Below, in pieces: positions 44,514 through 54,115 of a stretch of DNA of 64,000 nucleotides (position 1 is the first letter of the stretch; every line of letters starts with the position of its first letter). The notes beneath the pieces are model-generated. The model had not been told where the DNA came from. It was given only the letters and a program-made list of their open reading frames with translations, and made no database searches. The position numbers were made by a program, and so were the translations under genes. Origin of the DNA: Achromobacter sp. RTa (GTDB lineage: Bacteria; Pseudomonadota; Gammaproteobacteria; Burkholderiales; Burkholderiaceae_B); the NCBI RefSeq assembly GCF_000757485.1, contig NZ_JPYO01000042.1:484626-548625 (forward strand), in the 5' to 3' direction.

Positions 44514-45925
44514 GCGCCTGCGTTGTGCATGAAGCGCCAGAGCTCGGGGGCTTCGGAGTAGGCCACGTTGAAGCGTATCCACGGGGTGTCGGCCTCGTCC
44601 ACTTCGAAGTATGAGCCGGGCGCCAGCCAGATGCCGTCCTTGAGAGCCAGCTCAGCCAGGCCGTTGGCGCCGCGCTCGCGCCATTGGCCGCCGGCCCTGG
44701 CCCACAGGAACAGGCCGCCCTGGGGCCGTCCGTATATCTCGAAGCCGTGCTGCTCCATCAGCAGGCCCACGCCGGCATGGGCCTGGGCCAAGCGCTCTCG
44801 GGTGCGGGCGATGTGGGCGCGGTAGCGCCCTTCCCGGATGACCTGGTGCACGATGCGCTCCATGATCTCCGGCGACGTCAGGCCCACCGCCATCTTGGTG
44901 CGCGCGATGTCGCGGGTGAGGTCCCGGTGCGCGACCACGTAGCCCACCCGCACCGACGGGCTGATGACCTTGGAATAGCCGCCCAGGTAGACCACCCGCC
45001 GGGTGCCGTCCAGCGCGGCCAGCATCGGCGTCACGCCGGGCGCCAGTTCGCGGGAAATGTCGTCCTCTATCACCCACAGGCCGTGGCGTTCCGCCGCCTG
45101 CAGGATGCGGAACGCGTTGGCCATGCCGATGCTGGCGCCCGAAGGATTCTGCAGGGCGGTATTGACGAACAGGGCGCGCGGCCGGTGCCGGGCCACGGCG
45201 GCGTCCAGCGCATCGCAATCCAGCCCCTCCAGGGTGCGCGGCACGGCCACGGCCCGCAGGCCCGCCAGCCTCAGCATCTGCAGGAGATTGGCGTAGGCCG
45301 GCTGCTCCACGACCACCGTGTCGCCCGGCCGCAGCAGGGTGCGGATCACCATGTCCAGTCCGTGCGTCACGCCTTGCGTCAGCAGGACCTGCGACGCCTC
45401 GACCTCCATGCCTTGCGCGCTGAGGCTGGCCGCGATGGTTTCGCGCAGCGGCGCATAGCCGTAGGGATGCCCATAGTTCGCGATCCGCATCGCCGGCACC
45501 CGCCCCAGGTGGCGCAGGGCCATGTGCAACCCCTCTTCGTTCAGCCATTCGCCCGGCAGCCATCCGCATCCCGATTTGATGGGAATGGAGTGGTCCGCGA
45601 AGATGTCCGACAGCAGCCACCCGGCGTTCAGGCGAGGCGGTTCCCAGGACAGCGGCTGGCGCGGGCGCGCGGGCGCGTCCGGCGTGGCGACCCGGTACCC
45701 CGCGCCCGGCCGCGCCGCCAGCCAGCCCAGCGACACCAGCCGGCTGTAGGCGCTGGCCACGGTAAACGTGCTGACGCCGTATTGGCGCGCAAACTCGCGC
45801 ACCGAGGGCAGCGGCATGCCCGGACGCAGCGTCTGCGCCTCGATGGCCTGCAGGATGGCGGCGACCAGTTGTTCGACCAGGGTCGGAGCATGGCCGCGAG
45901 CGCGGTTGGGCTGGAAATCGATCAC
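44510..45925 (-). CDS. MocR-type regulator (GntR HTH plus aminotransferase fold)
   Basis: A 471-residue PLP-dependent regulator. The N-terminal GntR winged HTH is at about residues 16-85 (MPLPSVREFARQYGVSTFTVASAYSRL). The rest is a fold-type-I aminotransferase-like domain with the PLP lysine in YLGGYSKVISPSVRVGYVV. It is divergent from the aminotransferase/dehydrogenase operon and very likely controls it, with beta-alanine or a related amine as effector. Two near-identical palindromes lie 7 and 30 bases before its start codon. Its TAG stop comes from palindromic element B. Confidence 0.95.
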   Translation of the reverse strand: MIDFQPNRARGHAPTLVEQLVAAILQAIEAQTLRPGMPLPSVREFARQYGVSTFTVASAYSRLVSLGWLAARPGAGYRVATPDAPARPRQPLSWEPPRLNAGWLLSDIFADHSIPIKSGCGWLPGEWLNEEGLHMALRHLGRVPAMRIANYGHPYGYAPLRETIAASLSAQGMEVEASQVLLTQGVTHGLDMVIRTLLRPGDTVVVEQPAYANLLQMLRLAGLRAVAVPRTLEGLDCDALDAAVARHRPRALFVNTALQNPSGASIGMANAFRILQAAERHGLWVIEDDISRELAPGVTPMLAALDGTRRVVYLGGYSKVISPSVRVGYVVAHRDLTRDIARTKMAVGLTSPEIMERIVHQVIREGRYRAHIARTRERLAQAHAGVGLLMEQHGFEIYGRPQGGLFLWARAGGQWRERGANGLAELALKDGIWLAPGSYFEVDEADTPWIRFNVAYSEAPELWRFMHNAGA

Positions 45926-45931
45926 GGAGAT

Positions 45932-45966
45932 AACTGTACAGTTGTGCCGCCTATAACTATACAGTT
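45932..45966. promoter_or_regulatory. Twin operator of the MocR regulator
   Basis: AACTGTACAGTT (45932-45943, perfect palindrome) and AACTATACAGTT (45955-45966) start 23 bases apart, about two helix turns. They lie between the regulator start (45925) and a possible -10 TATATT (45987-45992) for the aminotransferase operon, so the second site would sit near its -35. This fits autorepression plus activation, but no binding data exist. Confidence 0.68.
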
Positions 45967-46085
45967 AGCGGCATTTGCGCGGATCGTATATTTGCATTCC
46001 CCTCCGGACGCACCAGAATCGTCTGCATGCCGCTGGCTGCGCGATCGTCGCGCGAGCCCGGCGCCTGTCCTACCCTGGAGCCGCC

Positions 46086-47411
46086 ATGAACGCCCCCGCC
46101 GCCTTGCCCGATCTGTCCCATCTCTGGATGCCTTTCACCGCCAACAAGCAGTTCAAGGCCCATCCGCGCATGCTGGCCACGGCCAAAGGCATGTACTACA
46201 CCTCGGCCGACGGGCGCCAGGTCCTGGACGGCACCGCCGGCCTGTGGTGCGTCAACGCCGGCCACGGCCGCGAGGAAATCGTCGCCGCGATCGCCAACCA
46301 GGCGGGCACCATGGATTACGCGCCGGGCTTCCAGCTGGGCCATCCGCTGGCCTTCGAAGCGGCCACGGCCGTCGCCGGCCTGATGCCCCAGGGGCTGGAC
46401 CGCGTCTTCTTCACGAATTCGGGCTCCGAATCCGTCGACACGTCCCTGAAAATCGCCCTGGCCTATCACCGCGCCCGCGGCGAAGGCCAGCGCACCCGCC
46501 TGATCGGCCGCGAGCGCGGCTACCACGGCGTGGGCTTCGGCGGCATCTCGGTTGGCGGCATTTCCGCCAACCGCAAGACTTTCTCCGGCGCGCTGCTGCC
46601 CGCCGTCGACCACCTGCCGCACACGCACAACCTGGAGCAGAACGCCTACTCCAAGGGCCAGCCCGCCTGGGGCGCCCAACTGGCCGACGAGCTCGAGCGC
46701 ATCATCGCCCTGCACGACGCGTCCACCATTGCAGCCGTGATCGTCGAACCCATGGCCGGCTCCACCGGCGTGCTGATCCCGCCCAAGGGCTATCTGGAAA
46801 AGCTGCGCGAAATCACGTCCAGGCACGGCATCCTGCTGATTTTCGACGAAGTCATCACCGCCTACGGCCGCCTGGGCGCCGCCACCGCCTCGGAATTCTT
46901 CGGCGTGACGCCGGACATCATCGCCATGGCCAAGGGCGTCAGCAACGCCGCCGTGCCCGCCGGAGCGGTCGCCGTCAAGCGCGAGGTGCATGACGCCATC
47001 GTCAACGGCCCCGCCGGCGGCATCGAGTTCTTCCACGGCTACACCTATTCGGCGCACCCGCTGGCCGCCGCCGCCATCCTGGCGACTTTGGACATCTACC
47101 GCCGCGAAGACCTGTTCGGCCGCGCGCGCAAGCTGTCCGGCGCCTTCGAAGCGGCCGCCCATTCCCTGAAGGGCGCGCCCCACGTGATCGACGTGCGCAA
47201 CCTGGGCCTGGTCTGCGGCATCGAGCTGGCTCCGCGCGACGGCGCGCCGGGCGCCCGCGCCGCCGAAGTCTTCCAGAAGTGCTTCGACAGCGGCCTGATG
47301 GTGCGCTACACCGGCGACATCATCGCCGTCTCTCCCCCGCTGATCATCGAAGAAGCACAGATCGGGCAGATCTTCGAACAGATCGGCAAGGTCCTGAAGG
47401 AAGTAGCATGA
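46086..47411 (+). CDS. Omega-amino acid (beta-alanine):pyruvate aminotransferase
   Basis: A 441-residue class III PLP aminotransferase. The frame opens at 45975, but the ATG at 46086 follows TGGAG and gives [24 protein letters not shown], the N-terminus typical of beta-alanine:pyruvate transaminase, whose product is malonate semialdehyde. The metal-free PLP site has [28 protein letters not shown] and the Schiff-base Lys in [13 protein letters not shown]. It overlaps the dehydrogenase gene by ATGA, and the two steps join as beta-alanine to malonate semialdehyde to acetyl-CoA. Confidence 0.93.
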   Translation: MNAPAALPDLSHLWMPFTANKQFKAHPRMLATAKGMYYTSADGRQVLDGTAGLWCVNAGHGREEIVAAIANQAGTMDYAPGFQLGHPLAFEAATAVAGLMPQGLDRVFFTNSGSESVDTSLKIALAYHRARGEGQRTRLIGRERGYHGVGFGGISVGGISANRKTFSGALLPAVDHLPHTHNLEQNAYSKGQPAWGAQLADELERIIALHDASTIAAVIVEPMAGSTGVLIPPKGYLEKLREITSRHGILLIFDEVITAYGRLGAATASEFFGVTPDIIAMAKGVSNAAVPAGAVAVKREVHDAIVNGPAGGIEFFHGYTYSAHPLAAAAILATLDIYRREDLFGRARKLSGAFEAAAHSLKGAPHVIDVRNLGLVCGIELAPRDGAPGARAAEVFQKCFDSGLMVRYTGDIIAVSPPLIIEEAQIGQIFEQIGKVLKEVA

Positions 47412-48901
47412 AGACGATCCCCCATTTCATCAACGGCCAGCGTTACGACGGCAGCAGCAGCCGCTACGCCGACGGCTTCAACCCGGCCACCGGCGAAGTC
47501 ACCTCGTCGATCCCTCTGGCTTCCAATGAAGACGTGGCGCTGGCCGTGGCCGCCGCCAAGGCCGCCTTTCCGGCCTGGTCCGAAACTCCCGCGCTCAAGC
47601 GCGCCCGCGTGTTGTTCAACTTCAAGGCGCTGCTGGACAAGCACCAGGACGAACTGGCCGAGCTGATCACCCGCGAGCACGGCAAGGTCTTTTCCGACGC
47701 CAAGGGCGAAGTCACCCGCGGCATCGAGATCGTCGAATTCGCCTGCGGCATTCCCCAGCTTCTCAAAGGCCAGTACTCCGACCAGATCGGCGGCGGCATC
47801 GACAACTGGAGCATGCGCCAGGCCCTGGGCGTGGTGGCCGGCATCACGCCGTTCAACTTTCCCATGATGGTGCCGTGCTGGATGTTCCCGGTGGCCATCG
47901 CGTGCGGCAACACTTTCGTGCTCAAGCCCTCCGAACGCGACCCGTCGGCATCGCTGCGCCTGGCCGAGCTGCTGACCGAGGCCGGCCTGCCCCCCGGCGT
48001 CTTCAACGTCGTGCAAGGCGATAAGCAGGCCGTGGACGCGCTGATCGCGCACCAGGACGTGGAAGCCCTGTCCTTCGTCGGCTCCACTCCCATCGCCGAA
48101 TACATCTACGCGGAAGGCACCCGCCGCGGCAAGCGCGTACAGGCGCTGGGCGGCGCCAAGAACCATCTCGTCGTCATGCCCGACGCGGACCTGGACCAGG
48201 TCACCGACGCTCTGATGGGCGCGGCCTATGGTTCCGCCGGCGAACGCTGCATGGCCATCTCGGTCGCAGTCGCGGTGGGCGATGTGGCCGACAAGGTGAT
48301 CGAGCGCCTGACCCCGCGCGTGAAGTCGCTGATCGTCAAGGACGGCATGCAGTCCGACGCCGAAATGGGTCCGCTGGTGACCGCTCAGCATCGCGGCAAG
48401 GTCATGGGCTACATCGAGGACGGCATCGCCGCCGGCGCCGACCTGGTGGTGGACGGGCGCGGCCTGAGCGTGCCCGGCAACGAGCGCGGCTTCTTCCTGG
48501 GCGGCACGCTGTTCGACAACGTGAAGCCTTCGATGAACATTTACCGCGAAGAAATCTTCGGACCCGTGCTGTGCATCGTGCGCGTGCCAGATTTCGCCTC
48601 GGCGGTGGAACTGATCAATGCCCACGAATTTGGCAACGGCGTGGCCTGCTTCACTTCCGACGGCGGCGTGGCGCGCGCCTTCGCCCGCCAGATCAAGGTA
48701 GGCATGGTCGGCATCAACGTGCCGATCCCCGTGCCCATGGCCTGGCATTCCTTCGGCGGCTGGAAGCGTTCGCTGTTCGGCGACCACCATGCCTACGGCG
48801 AGGAAGGCATCCGCTTCTATTCGCGCTACAAGAGCGTGATGCAGCGCTGGCCGGACAGCATCGCCAAGGGCGCGGAATTCACCATGCCAGTGGCTAAGTG
48901 A
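47408..48901 (+). CDS. mmsA: (Methyl)malonate-semialdehyde dehydrogenase, CoA-acylating
   Basis: A 497-residue aldehyde dehydrogenase of the MmsA family. The ATG at 47408 overlaps the aminotransferase stop (ATGA). The cofactor-binding [23 protein letters not shown] and [12 protein letters not shown] segments are present, and the catalytic Cys is in [14 protein letters not shown]. The family lacks the usual general-base Glu; here the expected region reads [17 protein letters not shown], as in MmsA proteins. Together with the transaminase it forms a beta-alanine degradation operon, ending with acetyl-CoA or propionyl-CoA. Confidence 0.96.
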   Translation: MKTIPHFINGQRYDGSSSRYADGFNPATGEVTSSIPLASNEDVALAVAAAKAAFPAWSETPALKRARVLFNFKALLDKHQDELAELITREHGKVFSDAKGEVTRGIEIVEFACGIPQLLKGQYSDQIGGGIDNWSMRQALGVVAGITPFNFPMMVPCWMFPVAIACGNTFVLKPSERDPSASLRLAELLTEAGLPPGVFNVVQGDKQAVDALIAHQDVEALSFVGSTPIAEYIYAEGTRRGKRVQALGGAKNHLVVMPDADLDQVTDALMGAAYGSAGERCMAISVAVAVGDVADKVIERLTPRVKSLIVKDGMQSDAEMGPLVTAQHRGKVMGYIEDGIAAGADLVVDGRGLSVPGNERGFFLGGTLFDNVKPSMNIYREEIFGPVLCIVRVPDFASAVELINAHEFGNGVACFTSDGGVARAFARQIKVGMVGINVPIPVPMAWHSFGGWKRSLFGDHHAYGEEGIRFYSRYKSVMQRWPDSIAKGAEFTMPVAK

Positions 48902-48903
48902 GC

Positions 48904-48991
48904 CCCCCCCCGAAGCGCTGCGCGCTTCCCCCCAGGGGGCGTCGCTGCGGACCGGCGGAGCCGGATCCGCGCGACCCCGCTTGGGGGAGGG
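48904..48991. repeat. Alcaligenaceae-type GC-rich palindromic intergenic repeat
   Basis: Directly after mmsA, a CCCCCCGAAGCGCTGCGCGCTTCCCC stretch (dyad GAAGCGC-TG-CGCGCTTC) is followed by CCAGGGGGCG and by the dyad GCGGACCGGC/GCCGGATCCGC, ending ACCCCGCTTGGGGGAGG. I recognise this kind of block as a frequent intergenic repeat of Bordetella and Achromobacter genomes; the claim is from memory. Only one copy lies in the window. Confidence 0.6.
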
Positions 48992-49093
48992 TTTGCCGGT
49001 TTGGGGCGAGGTGCCGGCTTGTGGATGATGGGTAGCGCGATGGGCGCGGGGTGATTCCCGCGCTTTTTTACATTGAGACGATTGGGGAATCCG

Positions 49094-50602
49094 ATGCGCA
49101 TCGGGATAGGCGGGTTTCAGCATGAGACCAATACGTTCGCGCCGTCGCGCGCCGCTTGGGAGGATTTCGCCGAGAAAGGCGGGGGCTGGCCCAGGCTGGT
49201 CAGCGGGCCCGCGATGTTCCAGGCGGTCGCGGGCGCCAACATCCCTGTGGCGGGCTTCATCGAGGCCATGGGCCAGCACACGCTGCTGCCCACCACCTGG
49301 GCCGCGGCCAGCCCCTCCGGCCCTGTCACCAAGGACGCGTTCGAACGCATCAGCGCCATGATCCTGCAGGGACTGTCGCAGGCAGCGCCGCTGGACGGCG
49401 TCTACCTGGACCTGCACGGCGCCATGGTCACGGAACACCTGGACGACGGCGAAGGCGAGCTGCTGCGCCGCGTGCGCGAGCTGGTGGGGCCGGACGTGCC
49501 TGTCGTGGCAAGCCTGGACCTGCATGCCAACGTCACCCGCGCCATGGCGCGCCACGCGGACGCGCTGGTCTGCTACCGCACCTATCCCCATATCGACATG
49601 GCCGAAACCGGGCAGCGCGCGGCCGGGCTGCTGTCGATGCGGCTGGCTGGCATGCCGCGGCCCTGCGTCGCGCTGCGCTCCCTGCCCTATCTGATCTCGC
49701 TGTGCTGGCAGTCCACCGACATCGAGCCATCCCGCAGCCTGTACCAGCTCGTGGGCGACATCGAAGCGCGCGGCGCGGCCAGCCTGTCATTCGCCACGGG
49801 CTTTCCCGCGGCGGACTTCCCCGAATGCGCGCCCACGGTGTGGGCCTATGGCGCCACCCAGGCCGAAGCCGACGCCGCGGCCGACGAAATGACGCGCGCC
49901 GTGCTCAACGCCGAACGCGACTTCGGCGGCAGGCTGTACACGCCCGACGAAGCCGTGCAAGAGGCCATGCGGCTGGCGCGCGATGCTGCCAGGCCGGTGG
50001 TCATCGCCGACGCGCAGGACAACCCGGGCGCGGGCGGCAGCTCGGACACCACCGGCGTGCTGCGCGCCCTGATCCGCCATGACGCGCGCGATGCCGCCAT
50101 CGGCCTGATCGTGGACCCCGAGGCCGCGCTGGCCGCCCACCGCGCGGGCGTAGGGAAAAAGGTCCGAATTGCACTGGGTGGACATTCGGGTATTCCCGAC
50201 GATGAACCGCTGGACACCGAATTCATTGTCGAGAAAACTTCGGATGGGCGTTTCGACACGCACGGCGCGTTCTACCGCGGATTCCACATGGACCTGGGCC
50301 CCAGCGCCTGCCTGCGCATCGGCGGCGTGCGCATCGTCGTCGCCTCCAACAAGGTGCAGATGGCCGACCAGGAGATGTTCCGCTTCGCGGGCGTGGAGCC
50401 GCGGCGCGCGGCCATCCTCGTCGTCAAGAGTTCCGCGCACTTCCGCGCCGATTTCTCTCCGATCGCGCAAACGATCCTGGTGTGCGCGGCCCCCGGCTCG
50501 ATGCTGATGGATGCGGCAAAACAACCATGGACACGGTTGCGCCCGGGCATCAGAATGGCGCCTTGCGGACCGGTCTTTTCCGGCCAGTCGGCTACCGCCT
50601 GA
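49094..50602 (+). CDS. M81 family (MlrC-like) metallopeptidase 1
   Basis: A 502-residue cytosolic protein resembling MlrC, the enzyme that hydrolyses linearised microcystin and similar peptides in sphingomonads. The ATG at 49094 (MRIGIGGFQHETNTFAPS) is preceded by GGGGA. Family metal-site motifs are visible: FQHETNTF, VYLDLHGAMV, ASLDLHANVT and CYRTYPHIDM; the substrate loop AQDNPGAGGSSDTTG is also present. It is the first gene of a run with an ABC importer, an amidase and a second M81 gene, so a role in uptake and cleavage of an unusual peptide or amide is inferred. Confidence 0.88.
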   Translation: MRIGIGGFQHETNTFAPSRAAWEDFAEKGGGWPRLVSGPAMFQAVAGANIPVAGFIEAMGQHTLLPTTWAAASPSGPVTKDAFERISAMILQGLSQAAPLDGVYLDLHGAMVTEHLDDGEGELLRRVRELVGPDVPVVASLDLHANVTRAMARHADALVCYRTYPHIDMAETGQRAAGLLSMRLAGMPRPCVALRSLPYLISLCWQSTDIEPSRSLYQLVGDIEARGAASLSFATGFPAADFPECAPTVWAYGATQAEADAAADEMTRAVLNAERDFGGRLYTPDEAVQEAMRLARDAARPVVIADAQDNPGAGGSSDTTGVLRALIRHDARDAAIGLIVDPEAALAAHRAGVGKKVRIALGGHSGIPDDEPLDTEFIVEKTSDGRFDTHGAFYRGFHMDLGPSACLRIGGVRIVVASNKVQMADQEMFRFAGVEPRRAAILVVKSSAHFRADFSPIAQTILVCAAPGSMLMDAAKQPWTRLRPGIRMAPCGPVFSGQSATA

Positions 50603-50682
50603 ACCTCGCACGCCGCCTCGCGCGGCGGGTTAACGACGCAGCGGCGCATCGCGCCGCTCATTACGCATCAAGGGGAAGATTC

Positions 50683-52248
50683 ATGCTGAAGTTCGTCCGA
50701 GCCGCCGCGTTGGCGGGCGCAACCCTCATGATGGCTCACGGCGCCTACGCCGAAACCGTCATAAAGACGGTGATGCACTCGCCTCTGCGCCTGACCGATC
50801 CCCATGCCACCACTGCGTACATCACGACATGGCATGGCTACATGATCTACGACACCTTGCTGGCCACCGACGCCGATAACAAGATCCAGCCGCAGATGCT
50901 GGAAAAATGGGAAGTCTCGCCCGACGGCAAGACCTACACCATGACGCTGCGGGACGGCCAGAAATGGCATGACGGCAAGCCCGTCACCTCGGAAGACTGC
51001 GTGGCCTCGATCAAACGCTGGGCCGCCGGCGACGGCATGGGCCGCACGCTGATGAAGTTCACCGACAAGATCGAAGTCATCGACGACAAGAACTTCCGCA
51101 TCGTCATGAAAGAGCCCACCGACCTGGCGCTGCGCGCCCTGTCCAAGCCCACCGGCACCGCGCCCTTCATGATGCCCAAGCGCATCGCGGACCTGGCCAT
51201 CGGCCAGCCCATCACCGACATGACCGGCTCGGGTCCGTTCAAGGTCGTCGAATTCAAGCCGGGCGTGAAGACGGTCTATGCCAAGAACACCGACTACGTG
51301 CCCCGCAAGGAACCCGCGAGCGGCCTGGCCGGCGGCAAGGTCGTGAACGTGGACAAGGTCGAGTGGGACGTCATGCCCGACGCCCTCACCACGGCCAATG
51401 CGCTGCTGGGCGGCGAGATCGACTTCGTCGAGCAATTTCCGTACGACCTGCTCCCGATGATCGAAGGCAACAAGGACCTGAAGGAAGAGTCGCTCAGCCC
51501 GGTCGGCTACTTCACGATGTACCGCTTCAACTTCAAGTACCCGCCCTTCAACAACAAGAAGATCCGCCAGGCCGCGATGTACGCGATCGGCCAGGAAGAC
51601 GTGATGAAGGCGCTGGTCGGCAATCCCAAGTACTGGAAGACCTGCGCCTCGCTGTGGGGCTGCGGCACGCCGCTGGAAAGCGACATCGGCAAGGACATGG
51701 TGGTGCCCTCCAACATCGAGAAGGCCAAGGCCCTCCTGAAGGAAGCGGGCTACGACAACACGCCCATCCTGGTCATGCACGCAACCGACGTGGGCACGCT
51801 GTCGGCTCAGCCGGTCGTGATGGCCCAGGCGCTGCGCAAGGCCGGCTTCAACGTCAACCTGGCCGCGATGGACTGGCAGAGCGTGGCCACCCGCCGCGCC
51901 TCCAAGGCCGCGCCCGCGGAAGGCGGCTGGAACGTCCACAACACCAACTGGTATGCCACCGACGTGATGGATCCGGTCCGTTCCGCCCCGGCCGCCGCCA
52001 ACGGCGACAACGCCTGGTTCGGCTGGCCCGACTTCCCGCAGATCGAGGAGCTGCGCACGAAGATGGCGCTGACCTCCGACCCCGCGGAACAGAAGAAGAT
52101 CGCCGAGGAAGTGCAGCGCATCGGCATCGACGAAGGCCTGTACGTGCCGCTGGGCCAGATGTCCGTGCCCACGGTGTACTCGGCCAAGCTCTCGGGCCTG
52201 GTCCATGCGCCCGTCTTCGCGTTCTGGAACGTCAAGAAAGCCCCTTGA
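50683..52248 (+). CDS. ABC transporter solute-binding protein, family 5 (peptide/nickel type)
   Basis: A 521-residue periplasmic protein. The ATG at 50683 follows AGGGGAAG; a signal peptide (MLKFVRAAALAGATLMMAHG, cleavage after AYA) is followed by the SBP_bac_5 fold (LEKWEVSPDGKTYTMTLRDGQKWHDGKPVTSEDCVASIKRW). Such proteins bind oligopeptides, amides or related compounds. It starts the transport operon of two permeases and an ATPase. The C-terminal half contains the typical binding-site Trp-rich stretch GWNVHNTNWYATDVMDP. Confidence 0.94.
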   Translation: MLKFVRAAALAGATLMMAHGAYAETVIKTVMHSPLRLTDPHATTAYITTWHGYMIYDTLLATDADNKIQPQMLEKWEVSPDGKTYTMTLRDGQKWHDGKPVTSEDCVASIKRWAAGDGMGRTLMKFTDKIEVIDDKNFRIVMKEPTDLALRALSKPTGTAPFMMPKRIADLAIGQPITDMTGSGPFKVVEFKPGVKTVYAKNTDYVPRKEPASGLAGGKVVNVDKVEWDVMPDALTTANALLGGEIDFVEQFPYDLLPMIEGNKDLKEESLSPVGYFTMYRFNFKYPPFNNKKIRQAAMYAIGQEDVMKALVGNPKYWKTCASLWGCGTPLESDIGKDMVVPSNIEKAKALLKEAGYDNTPILVMHATDVGTLSAQPVVMAQALRKAGFNVNLAAMDWQSVATRRASKAAPAEGGWNVHNTNWYATDVMDPVRSAPAAANGDNAWFGWPDFPQIEELRTKMALTSDPAEQKKIAEEVQRIGIDEGLYVPLGQMSVPTVYSAKLSGLVHAPVFAFWNVKKAP

Positions 52249-52272
52249 CGGGCAGCAGTAAGGGGGAATTAC

Positions 52273-53214
52273 ATGCTGGCATTTGTCTCACGCCGGCTCC
52301 TCGCGACCATCCCCGTTCTGGTGATGGTCGCGGTGGTGGTCTTCGCGATATTGCGTTTCAGCCCGGGGGATCCGGCCATCATCATGGCGGGCGATGGCGC
52401 CACGCCCGAACGTATCGAGCAGATACGGCAGACGATGGGCCTGGACCAGCCGGTCATCAAGCAGTTCTTCATCTGGGGCGGCAGGCTGCTGCAAGGGGAC
52501 CTGGGCACTTCGCTGATGTCCGGCGTGCCCGTCACGAAGCTGATCGGCCAGCGGCTGGAGCCCTCGCTGGGCCTGGCCGTCCTGACCCTCACCTTCACCC
52601 TGCTCGTCGCCATTCCCCTGGGCATACTCGCGGCGTGGCGCCAGGGCAAGCTGCTGGACCGCGCGGTGATGGGCTTTTCGGTGCTGGGATTCTCCGTGCC
52701 GGTGTTCGTCACGGGCTATCTGCTCATCTGGCTCTTCGCCATCAAGCTGGGCTGGTTCAATGTGCAGGGATACTCGCCGCTGGCCAATGGCTTCTGGCCG
52801 TTCCTGCACCGGCTCATCCTGCCGTCGCTGGCGCTGTCCACGGTCTACGTCGCGCTGATCGCGCGCATCACGCGCACCAGCGTGATCGAGGTCATGGGAG
52901 AGGACTTCATCCGCACCGCCCGTTCCAAGGGCCTGGGCGAAACCGGCGTCCTGCTGGGGCACGCCCTGCGCAATGCCGCCGTGCCGATCGCCACCGTCGT
53001 GGGCCTGGGCATCGCGCTGCTGATCAGCGGCGTCGTCGTGACCGAATCGGTGTTCAACATCCCCGGCCTGGGCCGGCTGGTCGTGGAAGCCGTGCTCGCC
53101 CGCGACTATCCGGTCATCCAGGGCCTGACGCTCTTCTTCGCGTTCGTCTACGTGTTCATCAACCTGGTTGTCGATTGCGCCTACATGGTGTTCGACCCGC
53201 GGATCAGATACTAG
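52273..53214 (+). CDS. ABC transporter permease (DppB type)
   Basis: A 313-residue inner-membrane permease with six hydrophobic helices and the DppB N-terminus AFVSRRLLATIPVLVMVAVVVF. The ATPase-coupling EAA loop (IRTARSKGLGETGVLLGHALRNA) is intact. AAGGGGG precedes the ATG, and it lies 24 bp after the binding protein. Confidence 0.95.
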   Translation: MLAFVSRRLLATIPVLVMVAVVVFAILRFSPGDPAIIMAGDGATPERIEQIRQTMGLDQPVIKQFFIWGGRLLQGDLGTSLMSGVPVTKLIGQRLEPSLGLAVLTLTFTLLVAIPLGILAAWRQGKLLDRAVMGFSVLGFSVPVFVTGYLLIWLFAIKLGWFNVQGYSPLANGFWPFLHRLILPSLALSTVYVALIARITRTSVIEVMGEDFIRTARSKGLGETGVLLGHALRNAAVPIATVVGLGIALLISGVVVTESVFNIPGLGRLVVEAVLARDYPVIQGLTLFFAFVYVFINLVVDCAYMVFDPRIRY

Positions 53215-53224
53215 GGGCCGGCCC

Positions 53225-54115
53225 ATGCAAACGCCAACCGACGTCGCCGATCTTCCCGGCGGCGGAAATCCTCAAGTCACGGCCTGGCGGCAGGTGCGCC
53301 AGGGGCTCAAGAGCTGGCCTGTCATGCTGGCGCTGGTGGTGCTGGCGGCGATCGTCGTCATCGCGCTGTTCGCGCCCCTGCTGGGCACCGTCGACCCCAC
53401 CCTCATCAACCCGGGCTCGCGCCTGAAACAACCCTTCACCGACTATCTGCTGGGCACGGACGCCTTCGGCCGCGACGTCTGGTCGCGCGTGGCCTACGGC
53501 GCCCGCGTCTCGCTCATCGCGGGCCTCGGCGCGGCGGTCGTCAGCGTCGCCATCGGCCTGGTCATCGGCGTGATCGCCGGCTGGTTCCGCTCGCTGGACG
53601 GGCTGATCATGCGCACGATGGACGCCATCATGGCCATTCCCGGCATCCTGCTGGCGATCGCCCTGGTGTCCGTCACGGGCGCCAGCCTCATGACCGTGCT
53701 GGTGGCCATCACCATCCCGGAAATCCCCCGGGTGGTGCGGCTGGTACGCGGCCAGATCCTGACGGTGCGCGGCGAGCCCTACGTGGAAGCCGCGCTGGCG
53801 CTGGGCACGCCATTGCCGCTGCTGCTGTGGCGCCACATGGTGCCCAGCACGATCGCTCCGCTGACCGTGCAGGGGACCTACGTCTTCGCGTCGGCGATGC
53901 TGACCGAGGCCATCCTCAGCTTCCTGGGCGCGGGGATCCCCCCCGAGATCGCCTCCTGGGGCAACATCATGTCCGAGGGCCGCATGTATTTCCGCATGCT
54001 GCCCGGGCTGATTCTCTTTCCCGGCCTGTTCCTGTCGCTGACCGTGCTCAGCGTGAACATCCTGGGAGACGCCTTGCGCGACGCGCTGGACCCGAAAATG
54101 GTGCGCAGAATCTGA
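53225..54115 (+). CDS. ABC transporter permease (DppC type)
   Basis: A 296-residue permease that forms the heterodimer with the DppB-type partner. The ATG at 53225 lies 10 bp after that gene. The DppC-family features GTDAFGRDVWSRVAYGARVSL and EAA loop YVEAALALGTPLPLLLWRHMVPS are present, with six predicted helices. Its stop overlaps the ATPase start (TGATG). Confidence 0.95.
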   Translation: MQTPTDVADLPGGGNPQVTAWRQVRQGLKSWPVMLALVVLAAIVVIALFAPLLGTVDPTLINPGSRLKQPFTDYLLGTDAFGRDVWSRVAYGARVSLIAGLGAAVVSVAIGLVIGVIAGWFRSLDGLIMRTMDAIMAIPGILLAIALVSVTGASLMTVLVAITIPEIPRVVRLVRGQILTVRGEPYVEAALALGTPLPLLLWRHMVPSTIAPLTVQGTYVFASAMLTEAILSFLGAGIPPEIASWGNIMSEGRMYFRMLPGLILFPGLFLSLTVLSVNILGDALRDALDPKMVRRI

